Shown here: positions 1-7,054 of the stretch, piece by piece
Layout of the letters: each line of letters begins with the position of its first letter
How positions within the stretch are numbered: the first letter of the stretch is position 1
Assembly: GCA_964464035.1 (NCBI GenBank)
Contig: CAYXEN010000051.1
Location: 1-19,297 of the forward strand
Source: CAYXEN01 sp964464035
Lineage (GTDB): Bacteria; Krumholzibacteriota; Krumholzibacteriia; WVZY01
Direction: 5' to 3'
Length of the DNA stretch: 19,297 nucleotides
Translations under genes and position numbers: made by a program
The notes under the pieces: generated by a model
Seen by the model: the letters and a program-made list of their open reading frames with translations, nothing else
Told to the model about the DNA's origin: nothing
Databases searched by the model: none

Positions 1-506
1 AGATGGACCTGGAAGCCTTCAGGCGGCTGGAGAAGGTGAACGTCGAGGGTTGTCTCAACACGATCGCGGCCTCGGCGAGGGTCATGGAGAAGCAGGGAAC
101 GGGCGGCGACATCGTTCTCGTCTCCACAAAGAACGTCTTCGCCCCCGGCGCGAAATTCGGCGCGTACAGTGCGACAAAGGCGGCCGCCCACCAGCTGGCG
201 CGGGTCGCTTCGCTGGAACTCGCCGCGATCGGGGTGCGCGTGAACATGGTATCTCCCGACGCCGTGTTCTCGCACGGCGGGCGGCGTTCGGGCCTCTGGG
301 AGCAAGTCGGCCCCGATCGGATGAAGGCGCGTGGATTGGACGAGAAAGGATTGGAGGACTACTACCGGGGGAGGAACCTTCTCAAGGCCCGCGTGACGGC
401 GTCGCACGTGGCGAACGCGGTCCTATTCTTCGCAACCCGCCGCACGCCTACCACCGGGGCGGTGCTTCCAGTGGACGGGGGCTTGCCGGACGCGACCCCT
501 CGGTGA
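1..506 (+). CDS. Short-chain dehydrogenase, 3' part only (possibly the dehydrogenase half of a RhaD-type bifunctional aldolase/dehydrogenase)
   Basis: The gene enters from the left edge, so its N-terminus, including the Rossmann glycine motif, is not in the window; the Met codon at position 3 is probably internal. Visible residues include the SDR catalytic set: Asn13 (VNVEG), Ser41 (VLVSTKN), Tyr55 and Lys59 (YSATK), counted from that Met. The C-terminus reads NLLKARVTASHVANAVLFFA...TTGAVLPVDGG. From memory this resembles bifunctional rhamnulose-1-phosphate aldolase/lactaldehyde dehydrogenases more than stand-alone FabG-like reductases. The likely reaction is NAD(P)-dependent oxidation of an alcohol or aldehyde in sugar catabolism. 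The SDR family call is firm; the RhaD-type assignment is inference and depends on the missing upstream part. The gene ends 25 bases from the convergent glycosyltransferase gene. A 5-bp hairpin (497-509) overlaps the stop codon but has no T-tract. Confidence 0.85.
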   Translation, partial: MDLEAFRRLEKVNVEGCLNTIAASARVMEKQGTGGDIVLVSTKNVFAPGAKFGAYSATKAAAHQLARVASLELAAIGVRVNMVSPDAVFSHGGRRSGLWEQVGPDRMKARGLDEKGLEDYYRGRNLLKARVTASHVANAVLFFATRRTPTTGAVLPVDGGLPDATPR

Positions 507-531
507 GGGCCGGGGGACAAGGGTGGGCGTT

Positions 532-2610
532 TCATTTCGGTGCGGTTTGATCGCCGCTGTGAATCTTGCCTAGAAGCCAATCCCTGAGCTGGAGCGCCTC
601 CTTGCGGTCGGGGGCGATTTTCAACGCGAAGTTCGCTTCATCCAGGGCCTTGGAGTACTCGGCTGTTTCCGCGTATGCGAGCGCCAGATTGAAGTGCAGG
701 CCGAACGACTCCGGGGCCGCCATCGCGCCACGCCGCCACGCATCGATCGCATCCTGCGTGCGCCCGAGATTCTTGTAGACGAAGCCCAGATTCAAGTATC
801 CCTGGGCGTCGGAAGACGCCGTCTCCGTGGCCCGCCGGTAGGCCTGCGCGGCTTGCTCGGGCCGCGAGAGGAGTTCGTAGAGCCGCCCGAGCCTGTTCCA
901 CGCCCCCGCGTCATCGGGCATTATCTCGAGGGCTTTTCTGAGCGCGACGGCGGCCTCGGAATAGCTTTTCATGTCCATCAAGCTGCGTGCCGTTTCCTCG
1001 AGCATCAGGTGGTTCCGCGTCTCCTTTTCGAGACTCCGACGGAAGTAGGAGAGGGCTTCGTCCTTCCTGCCTTCCATGAGGTAGGAGCGGGCCATCAGGT
1101 AAGGATACTCCGCCGAAGTCGAATCGGCTTCCATCGCTTCGGTCAATGCGCGTCGCCCCTCGGGCAATCGCCCGGTTGCAAGGTAGGCCGCCCCGAGCTT
1201 TGCCGATTCCTGGGCTCGACTCTCGAAGCAGGCGCCGGCGAAGCAACTGTTCGCGATGACGAACGCCGCCAGAAAGGCCGCGAGCGGTTGCGGCCTTAAG
1301 AGCTTGCGCAGGTTCACCACGGCCATCGAGGCGAGGAGAATCATCGCGGGCAACAGAACCATGCGAAAGCGGGCGCACACAAAGAAAGGGATCAGGAGAG
1401 CCGAATACGATATGAACCAGAGGATGAGCAGCGCGGCTGAGCGTCTTCTCTTCTCGTCTGCAAGCCCGATCGCCGCACCCGCTGCAGCCAGGGGAAAGAA
1501 GATCCCCCAGGGAAACGACAGCCAGGGGACGCGCCAGAGCAGCACATTCAACGGAAAGCGCTCGTCGAGGTAGAGGCTACGGTTGTTCGGCGCCTCGAAA
1601 CCGTTCATTAAATAATAGATCTTCTTGAGCGTGAGCCTGAATGCTGCGAATGGTTCTTCTCTTATCCAGTCGAGCCCCTTCTTCAGCCAATAGCCGGAGA
1701 CTTCCCGCGAGTCGAGGGCTCTTCCCTCGCTCGCCTCGGCCGCGAGACGGGTCCTGGCTACGAAGTCCGACCATCCACCCTGGACGGATGAGAATTCGGG
1801 GATGTCTACGCTTCGTCCCGACGCGTAGGGATTGTTGCCCGCGTAGAAATTAATCCCCCCCTGGCTCGCTATGAAGACGAAGGTTCCTTCCGCCCGGGCG
1901 TTTGCGAGCGTGACGGCGATAGGCGGAAGCGCCGCCAGAACAAGACAAAAAACGGTCGTCGCCCTCGTGACTGATGCTATCCTTGCCTTCGAGAGGTACA
2001 CTATCGCGAAAACGGGCAGGAGGGCTATTGTGGTCGGGCGCGTGATGATCGCGAGTCCGAGGAGGAGCGACGAGAGCAGCAGAACCGGTGTTCTTCGCGC
2101 CGCGACGAGCAGGAAGAACGACCACGTGACGAGGAAGAGCAACAAGGCGGGTATGAGGATCTCGCCTTCGAAAAAGATCAAGGTCCCGTAGAGGGAAGCC
2201 ACGACGCCTGCCGCGATCGCGGTTTTTCTTCCCCCGATCTCGTGCCCGCAACCGGCCAGTGCGGATGCGGTCGCGGCGCCGAGTACGGCCTGGACGATCC
2301 GTGCTGCAAGGAGGTCGTGGCCGAAGATCCTGTAGACGACGGAGAGCCAGAGGGGATAAAAGGGAGCGCGGAAGAAGGCCCTTCCGTGCATGCTCCAGTC
2401 TCCCCGCGCCCATCGCGCCGCCCACTCGTCGTGCCATTGCGCGTCGACTATGAGCCCGTCGAAGAAGGGAGAGTGCCTGAAGAAGATCAGGTAGGTGATC
2501 CGCACGGCCAAGGCGAGCAGGAAGACGGCTAGCATGGTACCGCCGCGCGACGCGAGGAGGCTTCTTCTTTTGGGCTCGTTTTTCGATGCTGTTTCTTTAT
2601 TGCCTCTCAT
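532..2610 (-). CDS. GT-C type membrane glycosyltransferase (ArnT/PMT-like) with C-terminal TPR domain
   Basis: This is a 692-residue protein. Residues from about 25 to 455 are strongly hydrophobic with many predicted membrane segments. The first extracytoplasmic loop carries acidic residues (D56, D61 and E62 in VDAQWHDEWAARW), as expected for GT-C enzymes that transfer sugars from a polyprenyl-phosphate donor on the outer face of the inner membrane. From about residue 465 to the end there are six or seven TPR units (for example AWNRLGRLYELLSRPEQAAQAYRRA and YLNLGFVYKNLGRTQDAIDAWRRG), a protein-protein interaction scaffold probably facing the periplasm. The ATG at 2610 is chosen because GAGAGAG lies 5 bases upstream; the frame is open 28 codons further but without an obvious ribosome site. 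The gene is divergent from phoB. The acceptor is unknown: it could glycosylate a lipid, polysaccharide or protein. The domain calls are solid and the substrate is not known. Confidence 0.8.
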   Translation of the reverse strand: MRGNKETASKNEPKRRSLLASRGGTMLAVFLLALAVRITYLIFFRHSPFFDGLIVDAQWHDEWAARWARGDWSMHGRAFFRAPFYPLWLSVVYRIFGHDLLAARIVQAVLGAATASALAGCGHEIGGRKTAIAAGVVASLYGTLIFFEGEILIPALLLFLVTWSFFLLVAARRTPVLLLSSLLLGLAIITRPTTIALLPVFAIVYLSKARIASVTRATTVFCLVLAALPPIAVTLANARAEGTFVFIASQGGINFYAGNNPYASGRSVDIPEFSSVQGGWSDFVARTRLAAEASEGRALDSREVSGYWLKKGLDWIREEPFAAFRLTLKKIYYLMNGFEAPNNRSLYLDERFPLNVLLWRVPWLSFPWGIFFPLAAAGAAIGLADEKRRRSAALLILWFISYSALLIPFFVCARFRMVLLPAMILLASMAVVNLRKLLRPQPLAAFLAAFVIANSCFAGACFESRAQESAKLGAAYLATGRLPEGRRALTEAMEADSTSAEYPYLMARSYLMEGRKDEALSYFRRSLEKETRNHLMLEETARSLMDMKSYSEAAVALRKALEIMPDDAGAWNRLGRLYELLSRPEQAAQAYRRATETASSDAQGYLNLGFVYKNLGRTQDAIDAWRRGAMAAPESFGLHFNLALAYAETAEYSKALDEANFALKIAPDRKEALQLRDWLLGKIHSGDQTAPK

Positions 2611-2681
2611 GGAACTCTCTCGAACGGCTGCTTCCAAGGCGCTTCCGAATCGCCGCCACCCGCTGCGTGGGCAAATATTCC

Positions 2682-2710
2682 TTAATGGCTTCATGTCTTT
2701 CAGGTAGAAT
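2682..2710 (+). promoter_or_regulatory. Possible sigma-70-like promoter of phoBR
   Basis: TTAATG (2682-2687), a 17-base spacer and TAGAAT (2705-2710) lie about 70 bases before the phoB start, in an AT-richer island within GC-rich sequence. The -10 is a 5/6 match and the -35 only 3/6. No clear Pho box is seen here, so autoregulation of phoBR cannot be claimed from the sequence. Confidence 0.35.
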
Positions 2711-2780
2711 GAGCGGGCGGCCGCGGAGATGCGGGTCTTCGGCCGGGCCCCAGCTTCACCCGCGAAAGCGTCGAACTGCC

Positions 2781-3476
2781 ATGGGAAAAGGTATCATAAT
2801 AGTCGTCGAGGATGAAGAAGACATTCGGGAGGTCATCGAGTACAACCTTTCGCGCGAGGGATTCGAGGTGGTCTCGTTCGCCGACGGTTCGGATGCTCTT
2901 CGCGCCGTCGAGTCGAGGCGACCCGCCCTCGTTCTACTCGATCTCATGATCCCCGGAATGGACGGCCTCGAGGTTTGCAAGCGGATGAAAGGCAAACCTT
3001 CCACGCGTTCCATCCCCATAGTCATGGTCACCGCCAAGGGCGAGGAGAGCGACATCGTGCTGGGACTGGGGCTCGGCGCGGACGATTACATCGTAAAGCC
3101 GTTCAGCCCCAGGGAGCTTGTCGCCAGGGTGAAAGCCGTGCTCAGGCGCGGGCCGCTGCTCGAAGACGGCGCGGGGACGGGCATTATAGAGCACGGCGGC
3201 TTGACCATAGATCCAGACAAGTTTTCGGTGCGCATCGACGGCGAACCGATCACGTTGACCGCCACGGAGTTCAAACTGCTCCATTTCCTCGCTTCTCATC
3301 CGGGAAGAGTCTTCACCCGCGCCCAACTTCTTGCGAACGTTCTCGAAGACGAAGGATTCGTCATAGACAGGAACATCGACGTGCACATCGGGGTGGTCCG
3401 CAAGAAGCTGGGGCGCTACCGAGATCTGATCGAGACCATAAGGGGCGTAGGATATCGATTCAGCGAGGGGGAATGA
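2781..3476 (+). CDS. phoB: Phosphate-regulon response regulator PhoB (OmpR family)
   Basis: This 231-residue transcription factor has the usual length for PhoB. The receiver domain (about 1-120) shows the acidic pocket E10/D11, the phosphoacceptor D54 (LVLLDLMIPGMDG), the conserved Thr/Ser region (VMVTAKGEE) and the switch Lys (DDYIVKPFSPREL). The C-terminal winged-helix DNA-binding domain (about 130-230) has LTATEFKLLHFLASHPGRVFTRAQLL and ends in IETIRGVGYRF, typical of OmpR/PhoB proteins. It is phosphorylated by PhoR under low phosphate and activates Pho-box promoters. The ATG at 2781 is chosen because homology starts there; upstream in-frame codons look non-coding. The ribosome site is weak. 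The gene lies 3 bases before phoR and in front of the pst operon, which supports PhoB over another OmpR-family regulator. Confidence 0.93.
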   Translation: MGKGIIIVVEDEEDIREVIEYNLSREGFEVVSFADGSDALRAVESRRPALVLLDLMIPGMDGLEVCKRMKGKPSTRSIPIVMVTAKGEESDIVLGLGLGADDYIVKPFSPRELVARVKAVLRRGPLLEDGAGTGIIEHGGLTIDPDKFSVRIDGEPITLTATEFKLLHFLASHPGRVFTRAQLLANVLEDEGFVIDRNIDVHIGVVRKKLGRYRDLIETIRGVGYRFSEGE

Positions 3477-3479
3477 ACC

Positions 3480-5261
3480 GTGGCCAGGTCCCGTCTTCTC
3501 TGGAAACTGTACGCCGGCTACGCGGTGTTGATAGTGATATGCACGACCGTCATCGGCGGGCTCACGGCCGCGAGGATGGAGAAGAATACGCTCTCCGACA
3601 TAAGGCACGTGCTCGAAGTTCAAGCGGTTTATCTTCGGAGCATGATCGAGCGATCCCGGGCCGGAGAGGATGGAAACGCCTTCCAAGAGATGATAGCCCC
3701 CCTTGCTTCCAAACTCGATACGCGCATCACTATCATAGACGCCGACGGCAAGGTCCTCGCGGACTCGGAAAGGGATCCCGCCACGATGGACAATCATGGC
3801 ACCCGCCCCGAGATCCTGGCGGCGCGCTCGCACGGTTTCGGCACGTCCACCCGTTTCAGCCACACCCTAGGCACGGATATGCTCTATTACGCAATGCCGC
3901 TCGGAGGCGACGGTGAGATCACCGGTTACGTTCGAACTGCGCTTCCGCTCGCCGAAATAGACGAGAAGCTTTCCCAATTGCGCAACGCCGTGATATTGGG
4001 AGTCGTCTTGACTTCGATCGCAGCCTTGATCATAGGGTTTCTCCTCGCCCGCCATTTCACTCGGCCTCTTACGTCGATGGTGAGCGCAGCTTCGTCGTAC
4101 GCCAGGGGCCGGTACGAGAAGAAACTCCCTGTCAATCGCAACGATGAGATCGGAGCTCTGGCGAGGGCCTTGAATCGGATGGCGGACAAGAGCAGGGAAC
4201 GGATGGAAATGCTCGCCACGGACCGCAACAAACTTCTGGCCGTCCTATCCGGAATGGTCGAGGGCGTGATCGCTGTGGATGCCGACGAGAAGATCATACA
4301 CCTCAACGATGCAGCCAGGAGAATGACTGGAATCGGGGAAGAGTTCGAGGGCGCAAGCATATGGGAAGCGACGCGGCTGCAGGAGATATCGAAGCTGATC
4401 CGCTCCACTCTCGAAAGCGGCGCCGATCGAGTAGGGCGGATCGAGTTTCCCGGCGCGGCCGGGGATACGATCATCGAATTGCATTCGTCCCCGCTTCGTG
4501 ACGGTCAAGGTGCGGTCGTGGGCGCCGTTGTGGTAATGCACGACGTTTCGGAGATTCACCGGGCGGAAAGGGTCCGGAGAGATTTCATCGCGAATGCTTC
4601 GCACGAGCTGAAAACGCCGATAACCGCCATGAGGGGGCTCATCGAGACCGTGCTGGACGACGGGGAGATGGCGGAAGAGGAAAAGGCCAGGTTTCTACGC
4701 AAAGCCAGGGATCAGGCACTGCGGTTGTCCGCGCTGGTCTCCGACTTGCTCACCATATCACGTCTCGAGGCGAGCGAGGAACCCCTCGAGAAGGAAGAAG
4801 TCGACCTGCGGAGATTGATCCGCACGGAGGTGGAAGCAACGGGCCCATATGCCGACGAGCGGAAAATCGAGTTGACCATGGAATCGCCGCCGGAAGAGGT
4901 CGTCGTGATCGGGGATGAAGGGTCGCTCGGGCAGTTGATGATCAACCTCCTCAACAACGCCGTCAATTACAACCGGGAGGGGGGAAGTATCATGGTGCGC
5001 CTGCGCACGGAGAACGGCATGGCCGTCATCGAGGTGGAGGACACAGGTATCGGCATTGCCCCGGCGCACCGGGAGAGAATTTTCGAGAGGTTCTACCGCG
5101 TGGACAAGGCCAGATCGCGCAAGCTGGGGGGGACGGGGCTCGGGCTTTCCATCGTGAAGCACATCGTCCTGGCGCACGGGGGTGAAGTATCTGTCGAGAG
5201 CACGCCGGGCAAGGGGAGCGTGTTCAAGGTTTCGCTGCCTTTGGCGTCCGCTTCCGCATGA
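3480..5261 (+). CDS. phoR: Phosphate-regulon sensor histidine kinase PhoR
   Basis: This is a 593-residue membrane sensor kinase starting at GTG, 8 bases after a GAGGGGG ribosome site. Domains in order: a first membrane helix (about 8-30), a periplasmic sensor region (about 31-162), a second membrane helix (about 165-190), HAMP (about 190-240), PAS (about 250-355), HisKA with phosphoacceptor H375 (DFIANASHELKTP), and HATPase_c with N box (LMINLLNNAVNYN), G1 box (DTGIGIAP), F box (ERFYRVDKARSR) and G2 box (GGTGLGLSIVKHI). It autophosphorylates and donates phosphate to PhoB, and is restrained by PstSCAB-PhoU when phosphate is plentiful. The extracytoplasmic sensor region of about 130 residues is larger than in E. 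coli PhoR, which has almost none, and resembles Bacillus-type PhoR. Three bases separate it from phoB, so the two are co-transcribed. Confidence 0.92.
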   Translation: MARSRLLWKLYAGYAVLIVICTTVIGGLTAARMEKNTLSDIRHVLEVQAVYLRSMIERSRAGEDGNAFQEMIAPLASKLDTRITIIDADGKVLADSERDPATMDNHGTRPEILAARSHGFGTSTRFSHTLGTDMLYYAMPLGGDGEITGYVRTALPLAEIDEKLSQLRNAVILGVVLTSIAALIIGFLLARHFTRPLTSMVSAASSYARGRYEKKLPVNRNDEIGALARALNRMADKSRERMEMLATDRNKLLAVLSGMVEGVIAVDADEKIIHLNDAARRMTGIGEEFEGASIWEATRLQEISKLIRSTLESGADRVGRIEFPGAAGDTIIELHSSPLRDGQGAVVGAVVVMHDVSEIHRAERVRRDFIANASHELKTPITAMRGLIETVLDDGEMAEEEKARFLRKARDQALRLSALVSDLLTISRLEASEEPLEKEEVDLRRLIRTEVEATGPYADERKIELTMESPPEEVVVIGDEGSLGQLMINLLNNAVNYNREGGSIMVRLRTENGMAVIEVEDTGIGIAPAHRERIFERFYRVDKARSRKLGGTGLGLSIVKHIVLAHGGEVSVESTPGKGSVFKVSLPLASASA

Positions 5262-5265
5262 AGTT

Positions 5266-5294
5266 TTTACACTCTCTTTATATTCCCTTTACAT
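5266..5294 (+). promoter_or_regulatory. Pho box: three 7-bp direct repeats at 11-bp spacing
   Basis: TTTACAC (5266-5272), TTTATAT (5277-5283) and TTTACAT (5288-5294) are spaced exactly 11 bp apart with 4-bp gaps. This is the geometry of PhoB/PhoP binding sites, and the hexamer TTTACA fits the TT(A/C/T)ACA consensus known for Bacillus PhoP. It is an AT-rich island in GC-rich DNA, starting 5 bases after the phoR stop and upstream of the porin-pst operon. A possible -10, TAAGTT, begins 9 bases after the last repeat, which fits an activator that replaces the -35 contact. The binding protein is inferred from the neighbouring phoB. Confidence 0.75.
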
Positions 5295-5484
5295 TGGACC
5301 GCTAAGTTATTGGCGAAGCAGATTGGCTGAGCCGCCGCCCGCTGCTTTTGGCTCCAAAGATCAGGAAGCGTGTGACATGCCATTGACGAACCTTTGGCGC
5401 GGAGCAAGCGAGGATCCACCGCCGCTAGGCGGGGGCCCCGGATCGCCGCCACCCGCTGCTTGGGGTCGGCAGCCAAGATGAAGA

Positions 5485-5581
5485 GTCTGCCTCGACATGC
5501 TCGAACGCGACTCCGCAGCGCGCTACGATTGAGTCATCCGCGCGCGAGGACGCCGGAGCGTGAGGGCATGTCGAGGCAGAC
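5485..5581. repeat. 97-base element with 16-bp perfect terminal inverted repeats
   Basis: GTCTGCCTCGACATGC (5485-5500) is the exact reverse complement of 5566-5581. Inside it, ACG (5505-5507) pairs with CGT (5559-5561), CTCCG (5511-5515) with CGGAG (5554-5558), and GCGCGC (5518-5523) with GCGCGC (5540-5545), leaving a loop of about 16 bases. The whole segment could fold as one long interrupted hairpin. It could be a structured leader, a small RNA, or a short mobile or palindromic repeat; nothing in the window decides between these. Confidence 0.6.
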
Positions 5582-5600
5582 ATAAGAACCGATCATACCG

Positions 5601-5655
5601 CCCGCTGCTTGGGTTCAGGCGCGTGAAAGGCTCGACTAAAGACGCAAGGAGGAAT
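5601..5655 (+). repeat. 55-base direct repeat, left copy (left flank of the N run)
   Basis: This segment is identical base for base to 5756-5810 on the other side of the gap. It contains the CCCGCTGCTTGGG motif and ends with the ribosome-site sequence AAGGAGGAAT that belongs in front of the porin gene. The exact length of 55, abutting the N run on both sides, suggests a shared k-mer end from a de Bruijn assembly rather than a biological tandem repeat. Confidence 0.85.
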
Positions 5656-5755
5656 NNNNNNNNNNNNNNNNNNNNNNNNNNNNNNNNNNNNNNNNNNNNN
5701 NNNNNNNNNNNNNNNNNNNNNNNNNNNNNNNNNNNNNNNNNNNNNNNNNNNNNNN
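5656..5755. other. Assembly gap of exactly 100 N
   Basis: The run is exactly 100 undetermined bases, a conventional size for a gap of unknown length. It separates two identical 55-base sequences, so the real distance could be anything from a direct merge, with no gap and one copy removed, to a longer repeat array. Confidence 0.98.
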
Positions 5756-5810
5756 CCCGCTGCTTGGGTTCAGGCGCGTGAAAGGCTCGACTAAAGACGC
5801 AAGGAGGAAT
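5756..5810 (+). repeat. 55-base direct repeat, right copy (right flank of the N run)
   Basis: This is the second copy of 5601-5655. It carries the functional ribosome site AGGAGG (5802-5807), 9 bases before the porin ATG at 5817. The left copy has no start codon after it before the gap. Confidence 0.85.
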
Positions 5811-5816
5811 TGCTCG

Positions 5817-7043
5817 ATGAGAATTCTTGAGCGAACGAAGTTGGTTTCGATGTCGATCGTAGTATTCGGTGCCGTGCTCTTGTTGTCATGCTTGAACTTC
5901 GCCGTAGTCGACGCTGCGAACGACTTCCGGGTCTACTGGAAGGATGCTCTCAGATTCGAGACGAGCGGAGGTGACGTGAAGCTCAAGCTGGGGGGAAGAC
6001 TCCAGAACGACTGGCTGGGATGGATCCAACAAGACGACATCGAAAACTCGTCGTTTGGATTCCAAAGAGACGGAACCGAGTTCAGGAGAGCGCGCCTGTT
6101 TCTCTCCGGCGAGCTTCACGAGTCGGTATTCTTCAAGATGCAGTTCGATTTCGCGGGTGGAGGAGCGGATCTCAAGGATGCGTATCTCGGGATCGTGCTC
6201 AGGGACGGAGTCAAGTTCAAGGTCGGGCATTTCAAGGAGCCGTTCAGCCTGGAAGAGCTCACCAGCAGCAAGTACATAACCTTCATGGAGAGGGCCCTGC
6301 CCAACGCCTTCGCTCCGAGCAGGAACACCGGGGCGGCCTTGTTCGGACACGGCCTGGACGAGAGGATGACGTGGAACGCCGGAGTCTTCCGCGACGCCGA
6401 CGATTCCGGCGAGAGCATCGCCGAAGGAATGGGAGCCGGCGCCAGGCTCACCGTTCTTCCTTTGTATAGAGACAGCGGTTCGAGACTCGTGCATTTGGGT
6501 GTGAGCGGTTCGTACCGCAAAACCGGCAACGGCACGGCTTCATTCGCCGAAAGGCCCGAGATCCACCTCGCCGGTGATTTCGTGGATACGGGTGACATCC
6601 CGGCCGACGATCTCGTGCTCGCAGGTTTCGAGGGAGCCGTGGTCGGCGGGCCTTTCTCGGTGCAAACCGAGCTCATCATGACCAAGCTCGATGCGCCCGC
6701 CGCCCATGATCCCTCATTCTTCGGATTCTACGTGCAGGGAAGCTATTCCCTCACCGGCGAGCATCGCGCTTACAAGAGATCTTCGGGGACTTTCGGCAAT
6801 ATCAAACCGTTGCAATACTTCGAACCCGGGGCGGGAAAAGGCGCCTGGGAGATCGCCGGAAGATACTCGCGCCTGGATCTCAACGGTGGATTGGTCAGAG
6901 GCGGGGCCGTCTCGGTCGTCACCGCAGGGATCAACTGTTATCTGAATCCCAACGCCAAGGTGATGCTCGACTACGTGTTCGCCGACGTGGACGCGATCGG
7001 GCAGAGCCACGCGATCACGGCCAGGTTCCAGATCAGCCTATAG
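5817..7043 (+). CDS. Phosphate-selective porin, OprO/OprP family
   Basis: This 408-residue outer-membrane beta-barrel has an N-terminal signal peptide (about 1-34: basic start, hydrophobic IVVFGAVLLLSCLNFAVV, then DAA). Family features are VKLKLGGRLQNDW, FRRARLFLSGEL, FKMQFDFAGGGADLKDAYLGI, VKVGHFKEPFSLEELTSSKYITFMERALP and RNTGAALFG, the core of the phosphate-selective porin O/P family. The end, AVSVVTAGINCYLNPNAKVMLDYVF...AITARFQISL, is a typical closing strand of a barrel. It should form the outer-membrane route for phosphate or polyphosphate toward PstS. The ATG at 5817 is preferred because AGGAGG lies 9 bases upstream and a signal peptide follows; the longer in-frame start at 5778 lies inside the duplicated 55-mer. 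The pstS ribosome site overlaps its stop codon, so it is the first gene of the pst operon. Confidence 0.88.
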   Translation: MRILERTKLVSMSIVVFGAVLLLSCLNFAVVDAANDFRVYWKDALRFETSGGDVKLKLGGRLQNDWLGWIQQDDIENSSFGFQRDGTEFRRARLFLSGELHESVFFKMQFDFAGGGADLKDAYLGIVLRDGVKFKVGHFKEPFSLEELTSSKYITFMERALPNAFAPSRNTGAALFGHGLDERMTWNAGVFRDADDSGESIAEGMGAGARLTVLPLYRDSGSRLVHLGVSGSYRKTGNGTASFAERPEIHLAGDFVDTGDIPADDLVLAGFEGAVVGGPFSVQTELIMTKLDAPAAHDPSFFGFYVQGSYSLTGEHRAYKRSSGTFGNIKPLQYFEPGAGKGAWEIAGRYSRLDLNGGLVRGGAVSVVTAGINCYLNPNAKVMLDYVFADVDAIGQSHAITARFQISL

Positions 7044-7054
7044 GAGGAAAAGAC

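Larger units (their letters stand above)
5262..5816. other. Long non-coding region between phoR and the phosphate porin, with Pho box, repeats and assembly gap
   Basis: I see no convincing protein gene in these 555 bases. In order they hold a three-unit Pho box just after the phoR stop, a candidate -10 (TAAGTT, 5303-5308), GC-rich repeats containing CCCGCTGCTT, a small CCGCC/GGCGG hairpin (5419-5432) nested inside a GATCC/GGATC pair (5413-5444), a 97-base inverted repeat (5485-5581), and 100 N flanked by identical 55-base sequences. The open frames crossing this stretch are low-complexity, arginine-rich or full of unknown residues and are not genes. If the gap is an artefact and the duplicate is collapsed, the leader from the Pho box to the porin start is about 370 bases. 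Confidence 0.8.

Noticed and set aside
1469..1490. Another copy of the CCCGCTGC motif within the glycosyltransferase gene
   Set aside because: The match ends after the core 8-10 bases and lies in coding sequence; likely chance.
5331..5770. CRISPR array
   Set aside because: The repeat copies are irregularly spaced (about 110 to 160 bases), imperfect, and have no spacer-sized units or cas genes nearby.
5560..5781. Open frame running through the N run
   Set aside because: It is composed largely of unknown residues and repeat sequence; an assembly artefact.
5778..5816. Upstream in-frame start for the porin at 5778
   Set aside because: It lies in the duplicated 55-mer and would translate the ribosome site; the ATG at 5817 has AGGAGG at the right distance and begins a signal peptide.
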